A stretch of DNA of 64,000 bases from Fictibacillus aquaticus (GTDB lineage Bacteria; Bacillota; Bacilli; Bacillales; Fictibacillaceae). The stretch is from the NCBI RefSeq assembly GCF_002245695.1, contig NZ_NOII01000001.1:682001-746000 (forward strand), in the 5' to 3' direction. A model generated the notes under the pieces. It had not been told where the DNA came from. It ran no database searches and worked only from the letters and a program-made list of their open reading frames with translations. Both the position numbers and the translations under genes were made by a program. Below, piece after piece: positions 37,227 to 46,111 of the stretch; within the stretch, counting starts at the first letter, position 1; each line of letters opens with the position of its first letter.

Positions 37227-37447
37227 ACAGTTTCGTTTATATAATACCCTTTTAATTCTTGTTCCAAATAGCGCGGAAATCTTCTTTTGTTCATATTATC
37301 GGCTTCATAAGAACCCTTTTTACTATTCTGTTCATACTTGTTGACTCTGTGAACAGACGAAACCCTTGGAATCCCATCAGACTGCTGTCTCATCCGTTCT
37401 GCATACTGAACATATATTGGGTTGGAAACCGGCAAAATGTATCCCAT
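37223..37447 (-). CDS. Small conserved Bacillus-type protein, unknown function
   Basis: A 74-residue basic soluble protein beginning MGYILPVSNPIYVQYAERM, followed by a polar Lys/Asn/Arg-rich middle and a short C-terminal helix (RYLEQELKGYY). The MGYILP opening is one I associate with small uncharacterised Bacillaceae proteins. AAAGGAG lies about 11 bases before the ATG. A CATAATTTA element upstream resembles a sigma-K -10 but has no AC at the right distance. The gene end overlaps the end of the convergent YetF-like gene by four bases. Confidence 0.55.
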   Translation of the reverse strand: MGYILPVSNPIYVQYAERMRQQSDGIPRVSSVHRVNKYEQNSKKGSYEADNMNKRRFPRYLEQELKGYYINETV

Positions 37448-37499
37448 CTTGTAATCAGCTCCTTTATGAAATAAATACCCCATTATATATAAATTATGC

Positions 37500-37536
37500 A
37501 AAAGAGAGCTCCTTCCTTTTAAGGATGCTCTCTTTG
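37500..37536 (-). terminator. Terminator of the Cys/Ser-rich protein gene
   Basis: Stem AAGAGAGC with GCTCTCTT enclosing an inner CTTCC/GGAAG-type pairing, followed by TTTTG on the minus strand, ten bases after the stop. Confidence 0.6.
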
Positions 37537-37546
37537 TTAATACTTT

Positions 37547-38059
37547 TTATTCCCATGGATCATAAAAACGTTTTTTCTTCTTTTTCGTTTTTTTCGGATT
37601 GCATATATCACAAAAGCTGGATGACGATGACTCCTTACAGATGCTGCTGCAGCTCGAACTTGAAGATGATTCTGAACATACACTGCTGCAGCTTGATTTA
37701 GAAGATGATTCCTTGCAGACACTGCTGCATTTTGAAGAAGACTCCCTGCAGACACTGCTGCATTTCGAAGAAGACTCCCTGCAGACACTGCTGCATTTCG
37801 AAGAAGACTCCTTGCAGTAGCTGCTCGAGCTTGAACATGATGATTCCGGCACGAAGCTGCTTGTGCTTGAGCAGGATGATTCCGGCACTTGTCTGCTTGT
37901 GCTTGAGCAGGATGATTCAGATTCTGGTACGCAGTATGAACTTGAAGATGAAGATTCGGATGAGCAGTCTTCTTTATGTTTCTTGATGATTACTTTATTC
38001 GCTTTAATGATAATTTTATCTGCATAAAACTCTTTCTTATCATCGTAAGATTGTGACAT
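37547..38059 (-). CDS. Cysteine- and serine-rich repeat protein, probable spore-surface protein
   Basis: The 170-residue protein has a short ordered N-terminus (about residues 1-30, ending KHKEDC). About 115 residues made almost only of Ser, Cys, Glu and Lys follow, in units such as PESSCSSTS and ESSSKCSSVCR (the latter three times in tandem). It ends in a basic tail KKTKKKKKRFYDPWE. More than 20 cysteines suggest a heavily disulfide-crosslinked or metal-binding protein, as in spore coats; the Ser-rich surface would suit glycosylation or phosphorylation. No membrane or signal segment is present. GGAGGTTG precedes the ATG, and GCATAAAATG upstream resembles a sigma-K -10 with AC 18 bases away. 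Confidence 0.75.
   Translation of the reverse strand: MSQSYDDKKEFYADKIIIKANKVIIKKHKEDCSSESSSSSSYCVPESESSCSSTSRQVPESSCSSTSSFVPESSCSSSSSYCKESSSKCSSVCRESSSKCSSVCRESSSKCSSVCKESSSKSSCSSVCSESSSSSSCSSICKESSSSSFCDICNPKKTKKKKKRFYDPWE
37711..37809. repeat. Three tandem 33-base units inside the Cys/Ser-rich gene
   Basis: Units at 37711-37743, 37744-37776 and 37777-37809; the last two are identical and the first differs at two bases. Each encodes eleven residues (ESSSKCSSVCR/K). The near identity indicates recent unit duplication, so copy number may vary between strains. Confidence 0.9.
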
Positions 38060-38126
38060 TCTACAACCTCCTTCTCAAGATAGTACATTTTATGCACAAA
38101 TCTAGAGAAGGGGTATAGGCATCTTA

Positions 38127-39023
38127 CTAAAAATTAACCGCGATATGATTAGCTGCTCTTATCTTGTAATTCTCTTTGTGAAAATAAACAAAAGCTTCAA
38201 CCGTTATATGGTTATCAATCTGTTTCTTGAAAGGAATCTGAAAATCATTCAGGCTGATACGGGCACCTTGTAACAGCACCGTTTCCTTTAATGGACATAC
38301 CCAAAGTTCTCCCCTGTCTTTTGCCTCAGCTGCCCAATCATTGTCCATGTACATCCATTGCGACTGGCCGATTTCTTCAGCCGAAGGGTTAGAGATCATA
38401 GAAAGGATTTTCCCCTTCATCGCTGCTGCTTCTGCCGGCAGGAACCGAAAACAAATATGCGGGTTTGATAAAGGCTGAACCCCAGTGTTTTCAAGCGTGA
38501 ATGAACCTCTGATAAAACCATTTTTCTCTTCTGTAAATATAACCGAATAATCAAAATAACCTGTGCAGCGGAAATCTTCTTTTACTGCGCCAGCAGCAGT
38601 GTTATCTCCCGCTGTTTGCATACTTCCTTCAAATGAGGGCTCTAGCATGCGGTTAATGCTCATTCTTTTTTCCATGCTTTTTACACGCTGCTGATAAAGG
38701 TCAATCTGCTGATCCTTTTCATTCAATTCGATTTGAATTTTCCCTAACAAATCTTCATAACCTTTTATTCTTTTTTCAAGCTCATCAGCTTGAGACAAAC
38801 GCAGCTTGTATTGGAGGTCCTCCAAATCGGTTTTTAACTGTGCTAGTTCTTTTTCCTTTAATTCGAGTGTTTTTATGTTTCCATTAGTATTCAAGTCATT
38901 TTCCAGCTTTTCAATCTGTTCTTCTGCAAACAACAGTTTTTTCTCTAGATCAAGAGCTTTTTCTTTATAGTACTCTGTCCTTGATATCAGTCGTTCGTAG
39001 CTTAATTTTTCCTGAGCATTCAT
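38127..39023 (-). CDS. Coiled-coil protein with beta-rich C-terminal domain, unknown function
   Basis: A 298-residue soluble protein. Residues about 5-122 form a long coiled coil (LEKKLLFAEEQIEKLENDL and KDLEDLQYKLRL-type heptads). Residues about 150-298 look beta-rich (FDYSVIFTEEKNGFIRGSF, FTLENTGVQPLSNPHICFRF, ITVEAFVYFHKENYKI). The C-terminal half resembles an immunoglobulin-like or adhesion-type sandwich in pattern, but I recognise no family. There is no signal peptide or membrane segment. It sits between the Cys/Ser-rich gene and the 385-residue coat-like gene on the same strand, so a spore-surface role is inferred from context only. Confidence 0.65.
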   Translation of the reverse strand: MNAQEKLSYERLISRTEYYKEKALDLEKKLLFAEEQIEKLENDLNTNGNIKTLELKEKELAQLKTDLEDLQYKLRLSQADELEKRIKGYEDLLGKIQIELNEKDQQIDLYQQRVKSMEKRMSINRMLEPSFEGSMQTAGDNTAAGAVKEDFRCTGYFDYSVIFTEEKNGFIRGSFTLENTGVQPLSNPHICFRFLPAEAAAMKGKILSMISNPSAEEIGQSQWMYMDNDWAAEAKDRGELWVCPLKETVLLQGARISLNDFQIPFKKQIDNHITVEAFVYFHKENYKIRAANHIAVNF

Positions 39024-39156
39024 GGATTTTCCCCCTTGAAAGAATCAGCTTCTTTTTTCATTGTATGTAGAAACAGTGCCACCTTTCCCATTTTCAAAAA
39101 GAAAACACAGATATCAATCAGCCATAGCTGCTCATAAGCCTTCAAAAGCCATAAAT

Positions 39157-39185
39157 AAAAAAGAGGAGATCCTAGTCTCCTCTTA
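39157..39185 (-). terminator. Terminator of the 385-residue protein gene
   Basis: Stem AAGAGGAGA with TCTCCTCTT, TCCTAG loop, followed on the minus strand by a T-run. Confidence 0.8.
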
Positions 39186-39216
39186 CTTCATTGCAAGAAT
39201 AGTATGGCTGATGGAA

Positions 39217-40374
39217 TTAATGTCCAGACGATACGCAGTCCTGCAGTTCAATCTCACCAGCATCAGCCGTTACGATGCCTGATTCAAACACTGTTACTCC
39301 TTCAGCGTTGATCAGCTGTACCTGGAACTGGTTGCCTTCGTTGGTTTGTACGACTGCTAGGTTAAAGTCATACAGTTCACCTGTTGTGCTAACGCGGCCA
39401 GTACCTGAAATTGTCAAGCGCAATCCGCCGTTATACTTGTCGCAGCAAAGTGTATCCTGATCAAAAGATACAGCAGTGAAGTCAAAGTCACTTTGGCCGT
39501 CGCTTGTGTCTGTATCATTGAAGCTCAGACGGAAAGAGCTGTTGTTGATGCTGCAGTTCGGGCATACATCAACAAGTATGGCGAGTCTGCCGCTTTCTGT
39601 TGAATTTTCCCCGGTAAGACCGCTCGCTTCGCCTTTCGCAGAGCAATCACAGCCTGCGCGTGGATAAATATCAGGACATTGCGGCGGGAATGTAATCGGA
39701 TCGCACATGCTGGCAACATCTTCTGGCGCCACAAGATCATTTTCACGCGGCGAGCAGAACTTAGCAAGCACTTCAAGCTTCACTTCCGCTTCCACTTGAA
39801 TATCGACACAGAATGTAATTTCTACTTCAAAAGTCAGTGGTGCTGGACTGTTAAGAAGCACTGTGCCTGTCGGAATTCGTGCGATGATTTTTGTAATACG
39901 GCAGTACAGGTCTGTTCCATCTGGATAGCAAAGCACGAAAGATTCGAAAACTGATGCGTTTACAAGCAGCTCAGTTACGACATCACCGTTGCGGTCCACT
40001 ACCTGAACTTTGACATCTGTTGTAAAAAGAAGATCGACAAGCTGAGCTTCTGCAAACCCGCCATTCAAAGAGACCGTAACATTTCTTTTCTCTCCGACTT
40101 GCTCACATAGAAAATGTGATGAGTGGTTTTCTGACTCACTCTCAGAAAGCGGAAATACTGGAGGGGTTTTTGGCACCTTTGTGACAATGCGCAGCGGGCG
40201 TCGGCAAGGATCATCCATCGCTTTTTCTATCTTTTTAATCTGTTCTGAGGAGAAAGCGACAGATTTTCTGACAGTTAGTGAGTCGGTCACCCAGTCGTAA
40301 ACTTTCTGAACTCGTATACATTCATCCTGCAGACTGTTAGCAGCCTTAGGGATGTGCTTGTGATTGTTTCCCAT
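39217..40374 (-). CDS. Cysteine-containing multi-domain protein, probable spore-coat type
   Basis: A 385-residue protein with no signal peptide. The N-terminus carries CIRVQKVYDWVTDSL, a motif I associate with spore-surface proteins of Bacillales but cannot verify. Beta-rich segments follow (residues about 85-210, rich in Val/Ile, such as VEITFCVDIQVEAEVKLEVL), then a cysteine cluster (CPDIYPRAGCDCSAKGEA; CPNCSI; TLCCDKYNGGLRL) and a final beta domain. Thirteen or so cysteines in a mother-cell-type protein suggest crosslinking. AAGGAAGGG precedes the ATG at 40374. Function unknown. Confidence 0.6.
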   Translation of the reverse strand: MGNNHKHIPKAANSLQDECIRVQKVYDWVTDSLTVRKSVAFSSEQIKKIEKAMDDPCRRPLRIVTKVPKTPPVFPLSESESENHSSHFLCEQVGEKRNVTVSLNGGFAEAQLVDLLFTTDVKVQVVDRNGDVVTELLVNASVFESFVLCYPDGTDLYCRITKIIARIPTGTVLLNSPAPLTFEVEITFCVDIQVEAEVKLEVLAKFCSPRENDLVAPEDVASMCDPITFPPQCPDIYPRAGCDCSAKGEASGLTGENSTESGRLAILVDVCPNCSINNSSFRLSFNDTDTSDGQSDFDFTAVSFDQDTLCCDKYNGGLRLTISGTGRVSTTGELYDFNLAVVQTNEGNQFQVQLINAEGVTVFESGIVTADAGEIELQDCVSSGH

Positions 40375-40490
40375 CTTTTCCCTTCCTTTCCTCAACATGT
40401 TCTTAAGATTCCATACATACTATGGAAATGAAGCGGGTTATGACACAGAAACAAATGCCTATTTTTTAAGAGAGACGAGGTGCAACGAGA

Positions 40491-41357
40491 ATGCAGGAAT
40501 TGTATTACAACAGCAAAAAAATCTGCACTGTTACTGAGAATGAGTATTCTCAGTTCAAGCTTCTCTGCCCGTATTGGGGATTGAGTTTAATAGATAAAGC
40601 GAACGTAATATTAGGTGCTCTCTCCACATTTATGATTGGCGTGCATGGACTATCACAAAAAAAATTCGAACAGCTCAGCCAACTTCTGCAGCATACGGGC
40701 GTCTCATTGACGGAAAACAGGCTGACACCAGCAATACAGCACATGCACATTGTGTTTGAATCGGTCCATCATATGCCAATCAGCATTAAAACAGATTCCG
40801 GTAACACCTTTTATTTGAATCCAATTAAGCCCGTTCAAGACACTCCTGTTCAATCTGCCATTCACAAGCAAATCTATTTGAAGCCGAAAAAAGGAGATCT
40901 TTACATTACCGTAAATGCAGAATACGAAGAAAACATTTGCGAGTATATTTCCTATATCATCATTCAAAGATGTATAAAAGAACAGTTTCAAACATTATCC
41001 TCGGTTTCTTCAGATATCTTTTATTTACTGAATCAAAATGCTTTGTCATTGATCAACCCTGTTTTCGCTGATGTTCAAAAACTTGCATTTTCAGAGCCAG
41101 AAACACAAATGAGTATTCTTCCACCGAAAGTGGAGAAAAAAGAAGAGCCTGCTGCCATAGAAGAAGATCAATGGGAGTCTTGCGATACATCCGTCCACAC
41201 AACACCACAAGCTTTATCTAGAAGGCGCAGCTTACAAGGTACACATCCTATCAATCCTTTTAGGCAAAATTCTGGTCCGGTCTCCCCTATCGCTCCTTTT
41301 CAGTCAGGTGCAGAGAAAAAAAACAGTGCGGTCATACGTCCATTTCACTTGAACTAG
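40491..41357 (+). CDS. Uncharacterised 288-residue protein
   Basis: A soluble protein with a folded part (about residues 1-205), including TENEYSQFKLLCPYWGLSLIDKANV and several helices, and a proline-, serine- and glutamine-rich disordered tail (residues about 205-288, ending PFHLN). I recognise no family, catalytic motif or signal peptide. GAGGTG precedes the ATG. It is divergent from the 385-residue coat-like gene across about 115 bases that contain overlapping CATAnnnT-type elements on both strands, so sporulation expression is plausible but unproven. Confidence 0.6.
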   Translation: MQELYYNSKKICTVTENEYSQFKLLCPYWGLSLIDKANVILGALSTFMIGVHGLSQKKFEQLSQLLQHTGVSLTENRLTPAIQHMHIVFESVHHMPISIKTDSGNTFYLNPIKPVQDTPVQSAIHKQIYLKPKKGDLYITVNAEYEENICEYISYIIIQRCIKEQFQTLSSVSSDIFYLLNQNALSLINPVFADVQKLAFSEPETQMSILPPKVEKKEEPAAIEEDQWESCDTSVHTTPQALSRRRSLQGTHPINPFRQNSGPVSPIAPFQSGAEKKNSAVIRPFHLN

Positions 41358-41427
41358 CACACCTAGTCCCCTGCTTCAGAATAGGATAGAAGTAGATTCA
41401 TGACTATGAAAAAGGGGAGAGGCAAAG

Positions 41428-41577
41428 ATGAATAAAAAGTATGTGCAAAAGAAATACAATGAAGTGAAATCCGAAAAAGCTAAAGCTGCTTCGACGAAAA
41501 CATTGTTCGGAACACCTAAGCCCTCTGGCTGTGCGACTTGCGGCAAAGTAACATGGAAGCCGAAAAAAAGCAGCTGA
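41428..41577 (+). CDS. Small basic CxxC protein
   Basis: A 49-residue, lysine-rich protein (MNKKYVQKKYNEVKSEKAKA) with one CATC motif near residues 35-38 and a basic end (WKPKKSS). GGGGAGAGG lies about 7 bases before the ATG and a strong terminator follows, so it is a believable gene despite its size. Sequence features resemble small spore-associated proteins in general; no family is assigned. Confidence 0.55.
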   Translation: MNKKYVQKKYNEVKSEKAKAASTKTLFGTPKPSGCATCGKVTWKPKKSS

Positions 41578-41588
41578 ATTATATAAAA

Positions 41589-41623
41589 CAAAGCGGCCCT
41601 TGCATTGGCCGCTTTAATTTTTT
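41589..41623. terminator. Bidirectional terminator, small CxxC gene and glycan operon
   Basis: Stem AAAGCGGCC with GGCCGCTTT, 8-base loop, then a T-run. It overlaps the cysC 3' end and should terminate the long minus-strand glycan operon as well as the small plus-strand gene. Confidence 0.85.
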
Positions 41624-42219
41624 GATAAATGCTTATTTATATAACTGATGACTTTTTGTACACATTCATCTAGGCTGAGAATATCTGAATCCAGTATGAG
41701 CTCTGGCGCTGCTGGCTCTTCATAAGGTGCGCTAATACCGGTAAAATCTCCGATCAGCCCTGTCCTCGCTTTTTTGTACAATCCTTTAGGATCTCTTCTC
41801 TCACACTCTTCTAAACTGCATTTCACGTAAACCTCAATAAATTCATCAGGAGTGAATAGTGACCTGACCGATTTTCTGTCTGATGCGTAAGGAGATACAA
41901 AAGCAGACAAAGTAATGATGCCTGCGTCCACAAACAATTTAGAGACCTCTCCAATTCTCCGTATATTTTCGGTGCGGTCAGATGACGAAAAGGTCAAGTC
42001 CTTGTTTAATCCATGCCTGATGTTATCACCGTCTAATAAATAAGTGGAGATTCCTTGTTCATGCAGAGTTTTTTCAACCTTAGCTGCGATGGTTGACTTG
42101 CCAGAGCCTGACAGCCCGGTAAACCAAAGGACAGCACTTTTATGTCTGTGAAGCAGCTGTCTATCCCTTTTGGAGACGGATGTCTCCTGCCAGAAAATAT
42201 TATTGTCCAATGTCTTCAC
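41614..42219 (-). CDS. cysC: Adenylyl-sulfate kinase
   Basis: The 201-residue APS kinase phosphorylates adenosine 5'-phosphosulfate to PAPS. The Walker A motif is [31 protein letters not shown] and [15 protein letters not shown] bind APS; the lid region includes [20 protein letters not shown]. Length and motifs are complete. It overlaps the end of sat by 20 bases and is the last gene of a glycan operon. With no PAPS reductase beside it, PAPS here may feed sulfation rather than cysteine synthesis (inference). Confidence 0.95.
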   Translation of the reverse strand: MKTLDNNIFWQETSVSKRDRQLLHRHKSAVLWFTGLSGSGKSTIAAKVEKTLHEQGISTYLLDGDNIRHGLNKDLTFSSSDRTENIRRIGEVSKLFVDAGIITLSAFVSPYASDRKSVRSLFTPDEFIEVYVKCSLEECERRDPKGLYKKARTGLIGDFTGISAPYEEPAAPELILDSDILSLDECVQKVISYINKHLSKN

Positions 42220-43327
42220 TGCCTTTCAAACCGCGAATCAAAATATCGGCCACTTCGCCTCTTGTGAACTCTTCAGGAGGTCTTGTTCCATTACGGAGCA
42301 TCTTTCTCACCATCGTGCCTGAGAGTATCATTCTATCCATTTCACTGTGAGGGCATGTTTTTATTGATGCCATCTGTCCGCATTTACGGCAGTAAAAACT
42401 ATGATCGAAAAACATCGGCACAATACCAAGTTCTTCTATTGTAAACGTGGAGAATATTTTCTGAGCGTCATACGTTCCATAATAGTTTCCAACACCCGCA
42501 TGGTCACGTCCTACGATAAAGTGGGTGCACCCATAATTTTTCCTCACAAGAGCATGTTGTACCGCTTCTTTTGGTCCTGCATATCTCATGCTCGCTGAAA
42601 ATGTTCCGAGGAGCACCCTTTCACTTGGATAATAATGCTTGAGAAGCTCACGATAGCTCTCCATGCGGATCGATGCCGGAACATCATCGTTTTTCGTTTC
42701 ACCAACGAGCGGCTGAATAAAGAGTCCATCAACTGTTTCCATAGCGCTTTTCTGAATATATTCGTGAGCTCTATGAATCGGGTTTCTCGTTTGAAAACCG
42801 ACAACTGTCCGCCAGCCTTTCTTTTGAAAAAATGCTCTTGTTTCATTCGGTGTAAACGTTTCTTCTGGAAAAAGGAACGGCGGACGCTTTGTCATCCAAA
42901 CAGGACCTGCCGCATATACATCCCCTCTGCTCATCATCTTCTTCACACCGGGGTGTGCTGGATCTTCTGTCAGGTAGACTTCAATTGCTTCCTGCTTTTT
43001 ATCAGGCTGATAATATTCTTCAAGAAGCATATATCCATATTCAATGCTGTTATGGATCAGCTTCACATATGCCCCAGTAGGAATGACCGAAATATCCTGC
43101 ATTGAAACTGGAAGAACGATAGGAATGCTCCAAACTGCTCCGCTCAGCAGACGCATATTTTTTAGAACTGAGCTGTATTCAGTTTGTTTTAAAAAACCTG
43201 TGAGGGGCGAATAGGCACCGCAGCATATTAGATACATATCAGCTATAGCCGTATCATCCAGCATCAAGCTGTATGGAGTATCAATGCTGCTGTCCACGAA
43301 CCTTTCAGAGATTATTCTTTCCTTCAA
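42200..43327 (-). CDS. sat: Sulfate adenylyltransferase
   Basis: The 375-residue ATP sulfurylase makes APS from sulfate and ATP. Visible motifs are [14 protein letters not shown] (ATP and sulfate site with HxxH-type IHRAH), [11 protein letters not shown], and the C-terminal zinc-type cysteines [15 protein letters not shown]. It is the short, monofunctional form. The start is a TTG at 43327 after GGGAGG. It sits between a glycosyltransferase and cysC within a glycan operon. B. subtilis has both a cysH-operon Sat and a second copy (YitA), so this may be a paralogue devoted to sporulation. Confidence 0.95.
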   Translation of the reverse strand: MKERIISERFVDSSIDTPYSLMLDDTAIADMYLICCGAYSPLTGFLKQTEYSSVLKNMRLLSGAVWSIPIVLPVSMQDISVIPTGAYVKLIHNSIEYGYMLLEEYYQPDKKQEAIEVYLTEDPAHPGVKKMMSRGDVYAAGPVWMTKRPPFLFPEETFTPNETRAFFQKKGWRTVVGFQTRNPIHRAHEYIQKSAMETVDGLFIQPLVGETKNDDVPASIRMESYRELLKHYYPSERVLLGTFSASMRYAGPKEAVQHALVRKNYGCTHFIVGRDHAGVGNYYGTYDAQKIFSTFTIEELGIVPMFFDHSFYCRKCGQMASIKTCPHSEMDRMILSGTMVRKMLRNGTRPPEEFTRGEVADILIRGLKGSEDIGQ

Positions 43328-43346
43328 TTTATACCTCCCTTTCTGT

Positions 43347-44369
43347 TCAGCAATTTTTTAATCCCGCTTCAAACATGGCCGCGCTTCGTTCCCAAGTCCA
43401 TTTTTGCGCTTCTTTCATGCCTTCCTCCGCTAAACTGCTGCGCAGAACGCTGTTTTGCACAAGCTGAACGATATTAGCCGCAAGTTTGTTTTCATAACGG
43501 TGTGACACTAAACAATTTTGCATGTTTCGGCAATAATCCATATTGCCTCCTGCATTTGTGGCAACTAAGGCAGCACCGGTTTTCATCGCTTCAAGCCCGG
43601 GAAGTGATGCGCTGTCATACAAAGAAGAACTGACAAAAATATCGGTTTGATTCAAATGGTAATTGAGTTCGATATCGTTTGCCGGTGTATACACTTTTAG
43701 CCAAGGTGTTTTTTCTAATTTCTGCAAATGTGGAGATGTGCTGAATTCTTCAGGAGGTATGATAAGGTTAATGATGACGGAAGGAAAGGAGGTTTTCACT
43801 TTATAAAGCTGTTCTATAAGATAATCCTGATCACGGTGCCAAGAAAATCCTCCTTCAGGTCTCCGCATGATGGCGCTGATTTGTATTGGATCGTGCGGAA
43901 CGCGGATGCCAAGATTTTTAAAATCTGAAGCAATTCCTACAGGAACGATGTTTCCTTTTATGCCATGATTCAAGTAAATGATCTCTTGCTGCCATTTTGA
44001 CAGTACAAAAAGACTGCTTGTAGAATGATAGGTTGTAAATGAATTGTGGTTATTCTCTAAAAAAGTCGGCTCATAGCACAGACTAAGACGTGCATGCTTG
44101 CCTTTTCCGAGTTTGCTTGCTTTATCTGCTTCTTCAACCGTAGTGTAAAAATTTGAAACAATAACATCTGAAACGGGAAATTCTGCAGCTTGAGGCAGCG
44201 CGCCTCGTACTCTTATGACCGGAACAGAGAGAGGATACTCAACTGTTCCGCCGCGAGGCATCAGGATTTTAACGTCATGTCCTCTTGATGCAAGCCGGTT
44301 TGCCAGTTCAGCGAGCATCCGCTGCGCCCCCCCTTTACAGAGAGTAAGTATTGGAAATGTAATCTTCAT
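43347..44369 (-). CDS. Glycosyltransferase, GT-B fold (family 4-like)
   Basis: A 340-residue GT-B enzyme: N-terminal domain beginning [19 protein letters not shown] (with the usual Gly-Gly motif after beta-1) and C-terminal nucleotide-sugar domain with [28 protein letters not shown], containing the ExxxxxxE-like region typical of GT4. The donor and acceptor are unknown; a UDP-linked deoxyamino sugar made by the upstream genes is a natural candidate. It lies 19 bases before sat and after an SDR in the same operon. Confidence 0.85.
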   Translation of the reverse strand: MKITFPILTLCKGGAQRMLAELANRLASRGHDVKILMPRGGTVEYPLSVPVIRVRGALPQAAEFPVSDVIVSNFYTTVEEADKASKLGKGKHARLSLCYEPTFLENNHNSFTTYHSTSSLFVLSKWQQEIIYLNHGIKGNIVPVGIASDFKNLGIRVPHDPIQISAIMRRPEGGFSWHRDQDYLIEQLYKVKTSFPSVIINLIIPPEEFSTSPHLQKLEKTPWLKVYTPANDIELNYHLNQTDIFVSSSLYDSASLPGLEAMKTGAALVATNAGGNMDYCRNMQNCLVSHRYENKLAANIVQLVQNSVLRSSLAEEGMKEAQKWTWERSAAMFEAGLKNC

Positions 44370-44387
44370 GGGTACTCTCCTTCAACA

Positions 44388-45305
44388 TCATTTCTTTACC
44401 TCTGATCGCAAAATGTTAAATATATCTTTGATAGAATCTTCAAATGCAATGTTTGGCTGCCAGCCGAGCTTGTTTATTTCAGACAAGTCATATACAGCAG
44501 AATTACTATTCTTGGCCGCATGCAATTCTTTTGCTTCAAACACGACCGCTGACTGCTTTTGAAGTTCAGCGGCCACGTCTCTTAACGTTCTAGGGCAGCC
44601 TGACGCTATCGTATATTCCTCTCCAGATATACCTTTACAAAGCAGTGCCTCATATGCCCTTACAGCGTCTCTTACATCCAGATAGTCCCGCTCACTCTGA
44701 AAACTTGAAACTTCTAAAATGCGGTCTGCTTTACCTATTTCCATCATGACAATCCTTTTGGCGAGAATTGTACATATTCCGTTAGATGGACCAGGACCTA
44801 TGAGGTTAGCAGGCTTGGCGACTATTATGTTCATGCTGTAAAGATATGACCATGAGCGAGAGAGTGTACTTTGAATCGTCTTCGAGAGGCTGTATGGGTG
44901 AGGCGGTGTAGTCATTGTTCCAGCATCTGTCTGAAGCATTGAACCTGTGACGACGACTTTAGCCTCCTTTGCACCTTCTCTTATTGCTTCTAAAAGATGA
45001 ACAGTGCCCATCACATTGCTTTCCATACAGAGGGAAGGATCTGCCCAAGATGCGGCTGCAGAATTCATGCCGGCAAGATGAAGGACAAACTGAGGCTTGA
45101 CAGCATCCACAACACGTGCGGTCACTTTTCCATCAAGTAAGTCTCCAACAGCTAGGTCCCATGGGAATTTTTCTTCTGGAAGCCGTCTGTAAAGACCCGT
45201 AACACGGTATCCTTTTTCATGAAAATAGCTGCAGGCATGCCTTCCAGTAAAGCCTCCTGCTCCAGTGATCAAGATCCGCCTTTCCTTCAACGCGTATCCA
45301 TCCAT
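44388..45305 (-). CDS. NAD-dependent epimerase/dehydratase (extended SDR)
   Basis: A 305-residue extended SDR with LITGAGGFTGRHACSYF (NAD site), the LHLAGMNSAAASW motif and YSLSK (Tyr-Lys pair). It resembles GDP-6-deoxy-4-keto-mannose reductases and UDP-sugar 4-epimerases; VTGSMLQTD carries the catalytic Ser/Thr position. Exact reaction unclear. It overlaps the preceding reductase gene by 19 bases, showing coupling, and probably adds another modified sugar or a final epimerisation to the glycan precursor pool. Confidence 0.8.
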   Translation of the reverse strand: MDGYALKERRILITGAGGFTGRHACSYFHEKGYRVTGLYRRLPEEKFPWDLAVGDLLDGKVTARVVDAVKPQFVLHLAGMNSAAASWADPSLCMESNVMGTVHLLEAIREGAKEAKVVVTGSMLQTDAGTMTTPPHPYSLSKTIQSTLSRSWSYLYSMNIIVAKPANLIGPGPSNGICTILAKRIVMMEIGKADRILEVSSFQSERDYLDVRDAVRAYEALLCKGISGEEYTIASGCPRTLRDVAAELQKQSAVVFEAKELHAAKNSNSAVYDLSEINKLGWQPNIAFEDSIKDIFNILRSEVKK

Positions 45306-46111
45306 TCCTTCAGTTCCTTCAGCATTTCCTCATAAGATGGGACTAAAAAGGAAGAATGAGTACCGCCGTTTTGCAGTGATTTATCATTTACTGCCTCTTC
45401 GTAAGGCTCGATCATAACGTCACCTTTATTGAACGTTTCTTTAAACAAATGCAGCAAATCATATTTCGAAATTTTTTGCGGTACTGCTAGCTGAATGAGC
45501 CCTGAAGCATTATTTTCGGCCGCTGCGAGAATGACTTTGGCGAGCTGAAGTGTCGTCACACCGTTCCAGAAAACATTTTTATAGCCTTTTACCGTTCCAG
45601 TTTTATTCATGAACCATTGAAATAAACCGATGCCTTCCTTCAGTTCCGGACCGATAATAGACGTTCTGATTGTCAGATGCGGTCCGTAATGGACTTCTCC
45701 TAATATTTTTGTTCTCGCATACACACTAGTGCCATCCGGTACATCATCTGCACCATAATTGCCCTTTTTTCCTGAAAAGACGCAGTCTGTGCTGATGTGG
45801 ATCAGCTTTCCTCCATAGCTGTCCAGAAGCTCAGCAATATAATGCGGCAGGTAGCTGTTAATGAGAATTGCACTCCCAGGCTTTTTTTCAGCAAAATGAT
45901 TTAATATGCCTATACAGTTGATCACCACATCGGGCTTCACACTGTAAATCATTTCTTTTACTCTATCAAGATCAGCCGCATCCAAATAATAGCCTTCTGC
46001 ATCATCTATGTCTCTGGATGTGTATCGGACATCGTGCGGGCTGTTTTTTTGAAGGTAAGAGTTGACCATATGGCCGGCCATCCCTCTTCCTCCTAAAATG
46101 AGCAGCTTCAT
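45287..46111 (-). CDS. RmlD-like nucleotide-sugar 4-reductase
   Basis: A 274-residue SDR of the dTDP-4-dehydrorhamnose reductase type: LILGGRGMAGHMVNSYL (NAD(P) site), VVINCIGI, STDCVFSGKKGNY and YARTKILGE (Tyr-Lys). Located between genes for a UDP-GlcNAc 4,6-dehydratase and a 2-epimerase, it should reduce the 4-keto group of the UDP-linked intermediate. It lacks the C-terminal cupin domain of CapF/WbjC-type enzymes, resembling instead the WbvR step described for UDP-L-QuiNAc synthesis. Its ATG overlaps the previous stop. Confidence 0.82.
   Translation of the reverse strand: MKLLILGGRGMAGHMVNSYLQKNSPHDVRYTSRDIDDAEGYYLDAADLDRVKEMIYSVKPDVVINCIGILNHFAEKKPGSAILINSYLPHYIAELLDSYGGKLIHISTDCVFSGKKGNYGADDVPDGTSVYARTKILGEVHYGPHLTIRTSIIGPELKEGIGLFQWFMNKTGTVKGYKNVFWNGVTTLQLAKVILAAAENNASGLIQLAVPQKISKYDLLHLFKETFNKGDVMIEPYEEAVNDKSLQNGGTHSSFLVPSYEEMLKELKEWMDTR

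Noticed and set aside
37711-37809. Three regularly spaced near-identical 33-base repeats, at first sight a mini CRISPR array
   Set aside because: The units are directly adjacent with no spacers and encode an in-frame eleven-residue protein repeat, so they are part of the Cys/Ser-rich gene. No cas genes are near.
37599-37986. Plus-strand frames with Leu/Glu repeats opposite the Cys/Ser-rich gene
   Set aside because: The repeats arise from the complementary strand of the Ser/Cys codons. The minus-strand frame has a good ribosome site and terminator; these do not.
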